Assembly (NCBI GenBank): GCA_029962745.1 | Contig: CM057151.1 | Span: 1,925,298 to 1,989,297, forward strand | Reading direction: 5' to 3' | Source: Echinometra lucunter | Taxonomy: Eukaryota > Echinodermata > Echinoidea > Camarodonta > Echinometridae | Length of the DNA stretch: 64,000 nt | Shown here: positions 1 through 11,000 of the stretch, piece after piece | Numbering within the stretch: position 1 is the stretch's first letter | Layout: every line of letters starts with the position of its first letter | Notes under the pieces: generated by a model | Database searches by the model: none | Told to the model about the DNA's origin: nothing | Seen by the model: only the letters and a program-made list of their open reading frames with translations | Translations under genes and position numbers: made by a program

Positions 1-1168
1 ATTCCATAATGAGAGAGTTTGTGCAGAAGAATATCATGATCTATTGTGTCGAAGGCCTTGGAGAAGTCCAGGAATATTCCAACAGTGTGAAGAGATCTAT
101 CAATAGCTTTGATTACTTTGTCAACAAGTATAATCATGGCATGGGCTGTTGTATGTTTTTCACAAAAGCCATATTGAGAATTGTGAAGTATATTACAATC
201 ATGTATGAACTTAATCGTTCGAGTATATACAATTCTTTCTAATATTTTGGAGAATGTCGTCAGTAATGATATGGGTCTGTAGTTTCCCTTTTCTCGAGTA
301 TCACCTTTTTTAAATATGGGAATAACTTCAGCTTTTTTCATTTGGGAAGGCACAATACCACATGTTATTGATAAATTAAATATATGTGTTATTGGGGTAA
401 CTATTTCTGGGACAACATGTTTTAAAATCTTATTTGTTATTCCATCAAAATCAGGGCTCTTTTTAGAGTCTAGATTATTTACAATATCCATGATCTCGGT
501 CTCTAGTACAGGTGCAAAAAATATTGTTTTGTTATTAGGGTGTTCCAGAAAACTAGAAAAGTTCTTTTCTGAGGGTTGGATGTTTTTGGCAAGATTTGGA
601 CCAATGTTTACAAAATAATCATTCCGACTATGAGCAATCTCATTGGCATCTCTTACGACAGTGCCCTCTCTAGCAATTCCCTGTATGTGCGATTTTTCAG
701 TGTTTTTGTTAATAGCATGTGATTGATTATTTTCCGTGTACGTTTGAGATCAGATTTGTGATCTTCAAATTGGTTAGAGAAATAATTTTTCTTGGCAGTT
801 CGTAAGATGCTGGTGAGGTGGTTTTTATATTTTTTGTATCTATGTTCATTATATTTAGATGGGTTTGATTTATATTTATAAAACAATCTGTTTTTCCTGT
901 TGAGACAGCATAATAGTGATTTGGTAATCCAAGGTTGTCTTGGCGTCTTTTTATATTGATTAGTGTGATTGGTGTGTTGAATAGGTATGTCTCTGTTATA
1001 CAAGAGCATAAAAGTATCCATAAATAATTCCAAAGCTCCCTGAGGGTCTAGACATTCTAAAACATTCGACCAATCTAAAAGTCCCAGCTTATTCTTGAAT
1101 TTATTCATACCTGTATTCCTAAGCTGAAGAAAATAATATAATGAAGATGTACTTGTTCTAATTTTCAT
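1..1168 (-). mobile_element. Non-LTR retrotransposon fragment, reverse transcriptase part
   Basis: On the - strand, 1168-653 reads through the region between endonuclease and RT (PWITKSLLCCLNRKNRLF, SILRTAKKNYFSNQFEDHKS). From about 690 to 1 a second frame without stops gives DYFVNIGPNLAKNIQ, then SKKSPDFDGITNKILK, then NYRPISLLTTFSKILERIVY and FLDFSKAFDTIDHDILLHKL, the RT finger and motif A. One frameshift in an A-rich stretch near 690 separates the two parts. The element continues past the left edge of the window, and no endonuclease is visible above 1168. Confidence 0.9.
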
Positions 1169-2829
1169 CCATTGTATTAATATTTGAAAGATACTTTAGA
1201 GATCCTATTATTTTCATTATTGGTATTATCATTACATTTTAAACAGACGTGTGGTATATATAAGGTAATGCGATCAGTTCTGTAACCCAAACTTAAGTCC
1301 ATCATGGCTCAACAAGCTGGTTATTATGAATCTAGGAGACTCCTATAAGCCACATGTCTATTATCATGGTCAGTCCTAGTAGTAAGATATCATAGCATGT
1401 TAACCACAAAATCTGCTTTAGATAAAGTCATCAAACAGACCAGATAAAAGAGACATGTAGTATCTAGGCAATGGGCTGTCAATTCTTAGGTAGTCATATG
1501 CCTAGAGGTTTAAATATTTGCTCAGAGATAAGGGTATGACTTCACATAGGATATCATCATTACTAGCTCTACATTTACTTTGTAAATGTGATTGTAACCC
1601 TTGGAAATTTTACCAAAGTATTGGTGATTTTCTTAGACTCAATGTGGGAACATTTAGGACTTAAAATGCATGCAATATTGCTAGTTGAAATATAGTACGG
1701 TAGATTAAAGAATTTTGACCTCATTCTTCATGGCTTTAGTATATTTATGATGTAATTGTTACATACTTATGTTTGTTTTAAAAAATGTTTTTGTTTGTTT
1801 GTTTGGGTTTTTTGTGCTATTATCACATTTTTAGTTTGCATATTGCTCAGAAACATTTCAAATATTGAAGTCTTCTTCTTTTTGATTATGCAGTACATGA
1901 ATCTAAAACTGTATGGTTTGAAAATTAATTTTTCCTTATTTTTCACTTATGCAGCAGTCTTTCATGGAATTTAAAGTGGATATAGTACAAATTTTTCTTC
2001 ACAGTCATTACTAATAAGCAGTAGAAATTAAAAGAAATGTACGCCCACACAAAACTGAAGTAATATATAGATCACAAGAAGTGATAAGCATGTGGATTGA
2101 AGCCTTGCTTCTTTCAGTCATTATATGCAAGCATATTACATGGGCATTCAAAAAGTGACTTATGAGCAGTGTATCTGGTCAGTGGGCCAGATATTTACAA
2201 TGCTGATGAAAAAGGTCACATCTAATAATGGTGATAGCATACATCCTATTGGTTGCTGTGTAAATTACAGCTACACATACAGTAGGCTTATGCATGCATG
2301 CACACAGGTGAAACACTGTGATGTTATGGTCACTATTAAATGGAACCTGAATAAGCTGTAGAGTATCATTATGTGGATGCAGTGGAAGTATTTGATATAA
2401 TTATACATTAAATGGAAAATGGGCAAAAAATGATAAGGCCATTCATCATGGCTTGCCTGTGTGCACATACATATATAATTTAGGAAAGGTTCAGGCAAGT
2501 CTTCACACTTATGTAGTCCCATTATGAATAAATTCTATTGAGCTGATGCATTGAGAAAATGAATTGGAGAATAGCATTAACACACACTAAAGCTTTTTGA
2601 CACATTGTGTGCACTTATTAGAGTATACTGCATGAATCAACAACAAAAAAAAACAAAGGAACAAATGCATGAAAAATGAATGGGCCCTGTTTTGCTGTCA
2701 AGGATAACTACTTTCTTGTCTATCATGAAGATGGATGGGGATACTTCATTCTTCAAGCTTTCATTTTTTCCACAATCCTTCAGTTATTCTTGAACTTTGC
2801 TGTGGATTGCTTGCTTGCTTGCCAGGACG
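1169..2829. other. Non-coding, no recognisable gene
   Basis: AT-rich sequence with no supported exon. Probably CAPS intron, because exon 1 of the window begins with a split codon. Confidence 0.6.
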
Positions 2830-3240
2830 AAAATCCAATTGAATTCCCATTGGAGATCCCCATTGAATACCAAGTTGCAACTGGTATTCAATTAGGAGTA
2901 CATGGAAAGTGAAACAATGGGTCCGGCCCATTGACCCATTGCAATTGACCCATTGAATTGACCCATTAAAAACAAAGTGGCCCCCATTGCAACCAATTGC
3001 CAATTGGTTTTAATGGGGGCAATGGGGACCAATTGCCAGTTGGTTTCAATAGGGACTCATTGTTTCACTTCCAAATATACTTCCAATTGGTATTCAGTGT
3101 CCATAATTGAATTGGTATTTCCAACTGCATGGTCTTGTAACTGCAACTTAAATTTTCAACTGGTATTCAATGGGTATTCAGTGGGTCATTTGGTCCAATG
3201 GGGTCAGTTGGTCCAATTGAAACCAATTGAAGTCCCTAAA
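2830..3240. repeat. CAATTG-rich array, block 1
   Basis: Built almost entirely of CCAATTG, CCATTGAA, GGTTTCAATGGG and their complements, with CAATTG palindromes throughout, so both strands read alike. No fixed unit length. Short open frames here are repeat translation, not genes. Confidence 0.8.
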
Positions 3241-3373
3241 CCTCTCTCTCTCTCGAATTGGATTTTGACAGGTCTACGTGTATCAACAAATATGATTATT
3301 TATGTCTGGGACCGACCTTTAACATCATCATCCGAAAGACATGGCAAATGTAGATTCATATCTTGCCAAATGA

Positions 3374-3425
3374 CATAAGTGCCGTGGCAGGGATTCGAAC
3401 CCTGGACCTTGTGGTTCAAAGTCCC
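3374..3425 (-). mobile_element. tRNA-like SINE head fragment
   Basis: On - strand, CCAGGGTTCGAATCCCTGCC carries a perfect B box and is followed by ACGGCACTTATG as in the other two SINE copies. Only the T-arm and acceptor part survive. It lies between the two CAATTG-rich arrays. Confidence 0.65.
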
Positions 3426-3667
3426 TAAAACATTTAATCTGATTTCTTATGCATGATCAGTGTATGTACAAAAAATTCTGGTTAGTGAATCAATCTTTCT
3501 ATTGTTATTTGAAATACATGTATGTAATGCAAAATCCATCATTTTTTTTGGTGAAATATTTCACAAACATATTTATAATACATGTATGACTGCTTTTGTA
3601 TTCTACTTCTATTTTTGAATTTTCAAGAAAAAATAGCAAATATGCAAGTGAGGTCAAACCAGTCACG

Positions 3668-4020
3668 TGATCCCCATTGAAAACCAATTTGCTATTGGTC
3701 CCAATTGGTCTCCATTGAAACCAATTGGTCCAAATTGTTCCCCATTGAAACCAATTGGTCCCCATTATTCCAATTGAACCAAGTGACAGTTGGTCCCAAT
3801 TGGACCAATTGAAACCAACTTTCCCATTAAAATCCCATTAAACCAATTGGGACCGATTGACCCCTGGCTGGTAGGAATAGGAAGTCAACCAAAATCTAAT
3901 TTTAAGCAAATGAAACCTATTAAGACCCATTGGTACCAACTGAAACCAATTGAACACCCATTAAAATTCAATGGGTGTTCAGTTGGTTTCAGTTGGTTTC
4001 AGTTGGTTTTTCGTCTTGGG
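3668..4020. repeat. CAATTG-rich array, block 2
   Basis: Same word set as block 1 (CCCATTGAAACCAATTGG, GGTCCCAATTGG). Separated from it by about 430 bases containing a SINE head, suggesting one array split by insertion. Ends with GTTTCAGTTG repeats. Confidence 0.8.
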
Positions 4021-4132
4021 ATCATATTCTAGATGGTTCTACCGGTATATGCTGCATGATGCATGCTGTGGTATTTCCTCCAAGTCTATTCATACACAAA
4101 CTGAATTCTAAACTTCAACTCTGGACCAAAAT

Positions 4133-4347
4133 AACCCTACCCCTACCCCTACCCCTACTTTTACCCCTACCCCTTTCCTACTTTTATACCCCTACCCCTA
4201 CCCCTCCTCCTTCCCCACCCCTATTCCTTAGCCCGAACTCAACCCTTACCCTAATGAATGCATACTCCTACCCCTAACCCTACCCTTTCCCCACCCATTA
4301 CCCTTTTCTTACCCCTTCCCCTTCCCCTACCCCAACCCTATCCCTAA
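4133..4347 (+). repeat. CCCCTA telomere-like tract
   Basis: Irregular (ACCCCT)n with CCCTAA variants. It differs from the usual animal telomere CCCTAA and is interstitial, adjoining the CAATTG array. Confidence 0.8.
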
Positions 4348-6309
4348 CAATAAAATCTAACCTAAAACCCATTACTGCAACCATATCCCAAACCCTGTAT
4401 CTTTATACATGTATAAAACCTATAGCAGTAGTTTTAACCTGAGCATGCAGAGCAACACACACATGTACAGTATACTTTAGATGTGCAAGTACATGTAACT
4501 ATGACATGTAGCAGTGTTGACAGTGTAGTGTGCATACAGGACATTCAAAATGATATGTGAATTATGAATTTTATTTCCATTTGTGAATGAGCTGTTTCTA
4601 TGGAAACAGTACATACATTTACCTATAAGCACTATCGTCCCATTTTCTCAATCACTTTTACTGCTGGTAAGTAGGCTGTTTTTAGTGGTGCAGTGTAAAT
4701 CTAGTTCAAATTTTACTATTTTACATGATTGTCTATAATCGATAGGGGAAAAAACTCATAAATTCATGTTGTGTAAAAGACAAGGTAGTTGGAGAAGGAG
4801 ATAGAGAGAGAGTGAGGGAGATGTGAGATACAATGTAATTCAATGTCATTACAAATTGGTAGGCACTTAAAAGTGTATGTAATTGATCAATTAAGCAAGT
4901 TAATAATGTATTTGAAAGACAGGGACATTAGCGTAGTAGCGTAGATCATTAAAAACTCATCTAACATGACTAATAAGTGAACGCTGTTGTAAGAGTAAGA
5001 ATCAATCGCATTAGTGTTTGCACAGCTGAAGAACCAACAGAACCTGGTGATATGGTGATGAAATATTCCATGCACTATCATGATAATTATATGATCTCTA
5101 CAGTGCCCATGTAATAACTGTGTGTGGGTAGGCAATATGAAGATGTGGGATTTTGTGTATAGTTGTAGTGTGTAGAATGACTGTTTGTGGCTAGGTTGTG
5201 ACTGGTGGAGGTTGTTAACATGTTGCTCTCTACATGTGCTCTCGTCTTCTTAGTTAAACTGCCCAGTGCCCCAGTGCAGGAGCCAAATGGGCTCTCTATA
5301 CCTGTCTCAGCAAAGGTCTCCAGGCTGATGTAGGAGTGAGAACAGGGAAGTGGTGATGGAAGGTTGAGATGGGATGGGATGGGATAAAAACAAAATGGAT
5401 GTATATGTGTAATATGATTTACAGGTAGAACGGGTGGACAGTTGGAAATGTGACAAATCATGTATTACATTGACTAGTTCATAAAAGTGTAATGATGATG
5501 ATGAAATTCTACACACAAACATAATCAACATCATTTTGTAAAGAGGAAGCTACTTTACTCTTTCTCCACGCCAACCACCTGTATTCTACATACACTGCAT
5601 AATGTGTTTTCCAGACTTTCAAACATGCACTTGACAATGTTCATTAGGCAGTATACAAGATGCTATTAATAATGCTCCCTTACATAGCAAACTGTTACAA
5701 GGTAATTAAGTATGATATGTTATCTATGAACTATTTTACCAGGAGACCCCATCAATTTTCAAACCTACTATAGTCAGTATACATGTAGATATGAAATAGT
5801 GCAGAATACTATAACACTTTTTACACAAAAGTGCATTCAAAGTGATTTTACATCTACTGTAAGATCTATAACAGTTAAATAATAACTAAGCAAAGATGAA
5901 TTTAATACCCTGTTTTATATAAAGACATAAAATCGTATGCGGAGTAAAACTGATCACACTCATGATCCTGCATTTGTTCAGCTCAGGGATTTATAATGTC
6001 AAAGATTTACAAATATGCAATATCGTATTTTAGGTTGAGTATATGGTTAAAGTTAGGATCAGATGCAGTTGAAACAGGGCTAAATTCAATAGTTTAATTA
6101 GTGTTTGAAAATGACTGTGAAGCAGTTGTCATCAGAGAATGCATTGTACAATCCTTTTTATTATTTTTTTTCTCTTTCTCGCTTTCTTTCTTTCATTGCT
6201 CCTGTACAAGTGTATGTGTTTGTAAACAAAGTGTTGATTGCATGCTTAATTTACCATCAAAGCACCATGCCAAGTCTCTAAATATAACACTCCTTATTGA
6301 TGATTCCCT
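4348..6309. other. Non-coding, no recognisable gene
   Basis: AT-rich probable CAPS intron with short direct repeats such as GGGATGGGAT near 5370. I see no exon or complete mobile element. Confidence 0.6.
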
Positions 6310-6500
6310 TCTATCTCTCTCTGTGCCCCTCTCTTCCCCTTCTCTCCCCCTCATTTCTGTGTTCTTTGTCTCTCTCACTCTCCTCCTCTCTCTCTCTCTC
6401 TGTGCCCCTCTCTTCCCCTTCTCTCCCCCCTCATTTCTGTCTTTCTATCTCTGTCTTTCTCATGCCCCTGCTCTCTCTTTCTGTCACCCTCTCTTGAGTT
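6310..6500 (+). repeat. CT-rich low-complexity tract with internal duplication
   Basis: The segment CTCTGTGCCCCTCTCTTCCC followed by CTTCTCTCCC and CTCATTTCTGT occurs twice (near 6317 and 6398). No gene. Confidence 0.7.
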
Positions 6501-6606
6501 CCTCCCATGCACTCCTCCCCCTTTTACTCTTTTCCCAATGGAGTAAGATTAGAAACTGTTGATTATGTAGTGAGCTATACAGCTTGCGTGAAGATGAATG
6601 ATACTG

Positions 6607-6754
6607 AGGCCCATTTCATAAAACTTGTTATCAATAACATGTTGCAATAACTGTCATAAACTACTGAAATCCTTGCATTTGATTGGCTGAGAGCAAATTT
6701 GTCATAGAAATGTGGAAGTTGTCACTGATAACAAGTTTTATGAAACAGGGCCCA
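6607..6754. mobile_element. MITE copy A1
   Basis: About 148 bp with inverted ends GGGCCCTGTTTCATAAAACT and AGGCCCATTTCATAAAACTT, extended by TGTTATCA. The body contains TTGATTGGCTGAGAGCAAAT. Non-coding. A second copy is at 8785-8929. Confidence 0.85.
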
Positions 6755-7347
6755 GGTTCATATCATGAAATGTCTTAGGGCTTTGCAATCAGTAACAGAG
6801 TGAGACCAGTCAAGATTCATGCATCTTCACTCCAAAACAATGATGTAAAACTTGAAACAAGTTATGAAATCATATCAGTGGTATGCAGCATTGTCCATGA
6901 GACAATCTGTACATGTAAATTTGAACTGTTTAACCAGTATCACCTGATTTTTGTTGAGAACTGTTGATCTTCTTGAGATTCTGTCAAGTTTATTATATCT
7001 TGATGAGGTGGGGTTACCAATGAAAACTCAGTTTATTTTAGATTTTATAGATTGGACAATTTAAAACTGTTTATCACTTATTTCACCCTTTTCATGAGTG
7101 GAAGAACACCCATGATGTGCGTCTTTTAAGGGATATTGAGTATAAGGAGAAGCTTCCAAGCTCCTCTGTATCCTCACACCTATCCTGATTTATCTCCAGA
7201 GATCCCTGTTGAATTGAAGAAACTAGCTTTGATTGGGGAAATGATGATGGATAGTTAGCTACAAAAGGTCACTCTGAAACTCAGCTGCACCATGATTCTA
7301 TATTACATGTGTAAATCTGAAGACAGGATGTAGGATTGATTGAAAGG

Positions 7348-7620
7348 CATGATAGGTGAGAGAGAAAGAGAAAGAGAAGGAAAGAAGATGAGAGGAGAGA
7401 AAAAGGATAGAAAGTGAGAAGATAGAGAGAGAGAGAGAGAGAGAGAAGGGGGACTTGGGGAAAGTGAGAGACAGGCATTGGGTAAAAAGATAAGGGAAGC
7501 AAGAAAGGAGAAAGTGAAAGAAACTGAGAAAGAGAAAGTCAAAATGAAATGAAAGACCAAGATGAAGAGTAAAATAAAGGGATAGACAGAGCTAAAGATA
7601 GAAAGAGAGATCAAGTGATG
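7348..7620 (+). repeat. GA-rich low-complexity tract
   Basis: AG/GAAA-rich purine tract with a pure (GA)n run at about 7425-7446. It lies about 0.4-0.6 kb before the first CAPS exon in the window. Confidence 0.7.
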
Positions 7621-7957
7621 AGTGATTGATAGAGGGCAGATGAATAACAGATAGAAATGATATATTGCTGTGCTTGTAAAGCATGAAAAGTTTGCAATAT
7701 CCTGTTTCATAAAAGTGATGTTGAGTTTTGTTAAGGGTTTTAGATTAGATTCCACTTAGCAAATTTTTTTTAAAAAAGAAAGAAATTCTAAATTTTTCTT
7801 TTACATGTATGCCAAGATGGATGAAAGTTATAATTACCTGTGACAGATTGCCATCACAGAAATAAGGAAGCTTTTATCAACATATTAGTCAACCATTAGT
7901 TATTATGGTAAGAATTTGACCCGCTTTAAATGATTTTGTATGGTCTTTGTTTTTCAG

Positions 7958-8051
7958 AGCTCAAAATACTGCAGTTTCTATGATGGAAGTAACAGAGGAT
8001 TCTGAGCCCACACTGTCCAAATCAGATGTTGTTCTCTCATTTACATTGGAG
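7958..8051 (+). CDS. CADPS: CAPS exon 1 of window (linker and start of C2)
   Basis: The acceptor is tttttcag and the donor GAG|gtaatg. The exon reads [17 protein letters not shown] then [14 protein letters not shown]. It begins with one base completing a codon from an exon outside the window (incoming phase 2) and ends in phase 0. The SKSDVVLSF stretch is a strong CAPS match just before the C2 domain. Confidence 0.9.
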
Positions 8052-11000
8052 GTAATGTTACATAACATTGTGGAACTAGTGACTATCCAATGAGGGTCAC
8101 AGGAGTGCTTTCCCTATCTAATTTTCTTAACGAAATTGAATTTTTTATTGTGAACTTCATAATAGTGTCATCTCATGTATGTTTGATGCTTTATTAATTT
8201 TTTTTCCATTTACATGCATGTACATTTTAGATTTGAATGAAAGTTATGTGCAAAAAGAAACACGAATGAAATTAATGAGCCTTTGTTTAACATTTGTCAT
8301 AGATTAGATCCAGATTCTTGTGAAGCCTTTTGTTCATGTTTATAAATAATATCAAAGTTTGTCTCTGATACAAAATTATCGAGAAGATAATTGTCACTAG
8401 ATGTGTAGTGTATTGATATTCAAAGTCAGTGTACTTACTGAAGTATATGTTGAAATGAGAAAAAGAGATGTAACTATGAAATAGGGATATGAATGCCAGC
8501 TCTTCTTGTGATAACAATATTTGTAATACAGGTAGTAGTAATGGAAGTGCAAGGGTTAAAGTTCTTAGCACCAAACAGAATCGTCTACTGCACCATGGAG
8601 GTAGAAGGAGGAGAGAAACTCCAGACAGACCAGGCGGAAGCAAGTAAACCAACGTAAGTAAACTTCTTTAGATTAGAAAGACGTCTTGTGAGTAAACCAT
8701 CATGCCAGCATGTAAGCTTTGCTGTAATGACCATCTGTATAGAAAGACCCTTGCAATAAATTATGCATACATCTAAGTAGGCTCTGAGCCTGTTTCATAA
8801 AACTTTTCATTAACAAGTTGCCATAACTGTTATAAGCTACTGAATTCCTTGCATGTGATTGGCTGGGAGCAATTTGTCATAGAAATGTGGCAGTTGTTAC
8901 TGATAACAAGTTTTATGAAAGAGAGCCCAGATCCTGCTCCAAGAGTCTCCAGTAAGGAAAGACCTCTTGCAATTAATTTTATGTAAACATGCTATAATGG
9001 TCGCCTGTAAAGAAAGACTTCTTGCAGTTTATCTTAAACCCTGCTGCAGTGGCCACCTGTATGGTAATAACATAGCCTCTTGTACATGTAGTTAGTTAAC
9101 TACAGCTCTCAAAATTAAATGCAAGTTTTTAACCCGCTGAACACTAAGCCAGAGATAACATTGGCTAATGGAAAATGTGTTTTACACTGAATGGGTATTG
9201 TAGGATTCTGAATGGTTCATAGTCATAACCAGAATCTATGTTTGGGATTGCATTTAAGCATAACTTAATTCATGTCTCTATGGTGCAGATATGTTTGATA
9301 TGCGGGGAATTTTTCTTGTAAGCTGATTTGGAAACATGCTAATTTTACATTGATTAACATTCCATGTTTATTTTGATGAAAACTATTTGAGTGATTGACA
9401 ATTAACAGCTTGGGGTATATTAATAGCCCTGCTAACTGATTTGCAATCAATTAATCATGAAATCAGTGACAAAACTTTAAATTTACCTTCTGGATGTTTT
9501 ACTAAAGATGAGCCAACTTGCTCTTCTTTATCTGATGGCTGCAGGAGATTGTCTGCCCTCCTACCCCTTTGCTATCCATCAACACATACCCAATCTGAAG
9601 ACATCTCACCATCCATCAGTTAAATTGCAAACCCTCTCCCAAAGACAAAGAAAACCCAGATCACAAATCCCACATCTCCATTTTCATCCCCTCCTAGTGA
9701 ATTCATGAGATGTCAATATTGACTCACAGTCAGATGAATTAGTTGACCTTTGACCTGCAGATTTCATCCCATTATAGGCCAGGGTATGGAAGTGAAGAGA
9801 GTGTTTATCTTTGTCAGGTTGGGGTTGATGAAGAAAACAAACAGTGGTAGACTTTGCGGAAGAGAAGCAATACATCAATGTCAGCTCTCATTCTTAATTG
9901 GGAGTGGCAATAACCGTGTATATATAATACATGCTGCTTCTTCTCTCTCCTGCCGATACACATGATTGAGCAGTTTCATCTTACTTTAATGATCTCACAA
10001 TGGCTTGGAAACCTTTGCATCTAGGCATAGACTAAGGGGGTTCAATTTATCAGATGGAGATAAATTAAGTGGATTTTAAGCCTAGAGACATAAAAGCATT
10101 TATCATATCATTATCTTCCTATAGTGGTTTGAGGATACTGAGAGTCATATGGTCATTCTACCTCAAATGTTAAAGAAAAGTGGCATGAAAAAATTGATAT
10201 CATAATTATGGATATATCATTATGTTGTTAGTTTACTATGTATTTGTGTATTATGCATTGGTTTGTAGATAGCCCATGAACTACACTTTTCATGGCCTTA
10301 CTACAAGTATGTCTTTGTTGCCAACTCATATTCTCTATCACTAATCCCTTTCTATTTGATCTATTAGCCAACCTATATCACTTCAATATATCTTATGCTT
10401 GTAATTACACCTTTTTCCCTTTTTTTATCTGAACTCTGTATGAATATAACCTCTAGTTTGTCCTTCATCACTCCACCTCTGTGGCAGCATTGTTACTTTA
10501 CATGTAATTTTTGTGTTCATTTGATTTCTTTATCTGCTCTTCTTCATAATAATTTTTCCATCCTGTTTATGGTTTTTTTTTAATTCTCTACACAAGTTCC
10601 CTTCTCTTTCTAATTTATATGCTTCCTTTTCTTTGCCATTAATATTCAAGGACTTTAGCTTAATTTTTCTTTTTTTGTGTGGAATTCTCCTTATTTATGT
10701 TTCTTTCATTCTATTTTTTAAAATCCATTTACAGTTGGGATACTCAAGGAGACTTTACCACTATTCACCCGCTACCTGTTGTCAAAATCAAGCTCTATAC
10801 AGAGAACACTGGAGTACTGAGTATAGATGATACCATGCTTGGCAAGGTAAGACCAATTCTCTTTACCCATCCAAACCAGAGAGAGAGATACTTTAACCCC
10901 CCACTCCTCCCCCACTCCTTTTATTAACACTGCACAGAGAACACTGGAGTACTTAGTATAGATGATACCATGCTTGGCAAGGTAGGACCAATTCTCTTTG

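Noticed and set aside
3505..4032. Small open frames rich in Pro, Ile and Thr
   Set aside because: Direct translation of the CAATTG word array on both strands.
4133..4347. True telomere or chromosome end
   Set aside because: The unit is mostly CCCCTA, irregular, and the CAPS gene continues on one side and unique sequence lies on the other; interstitial repeat only.
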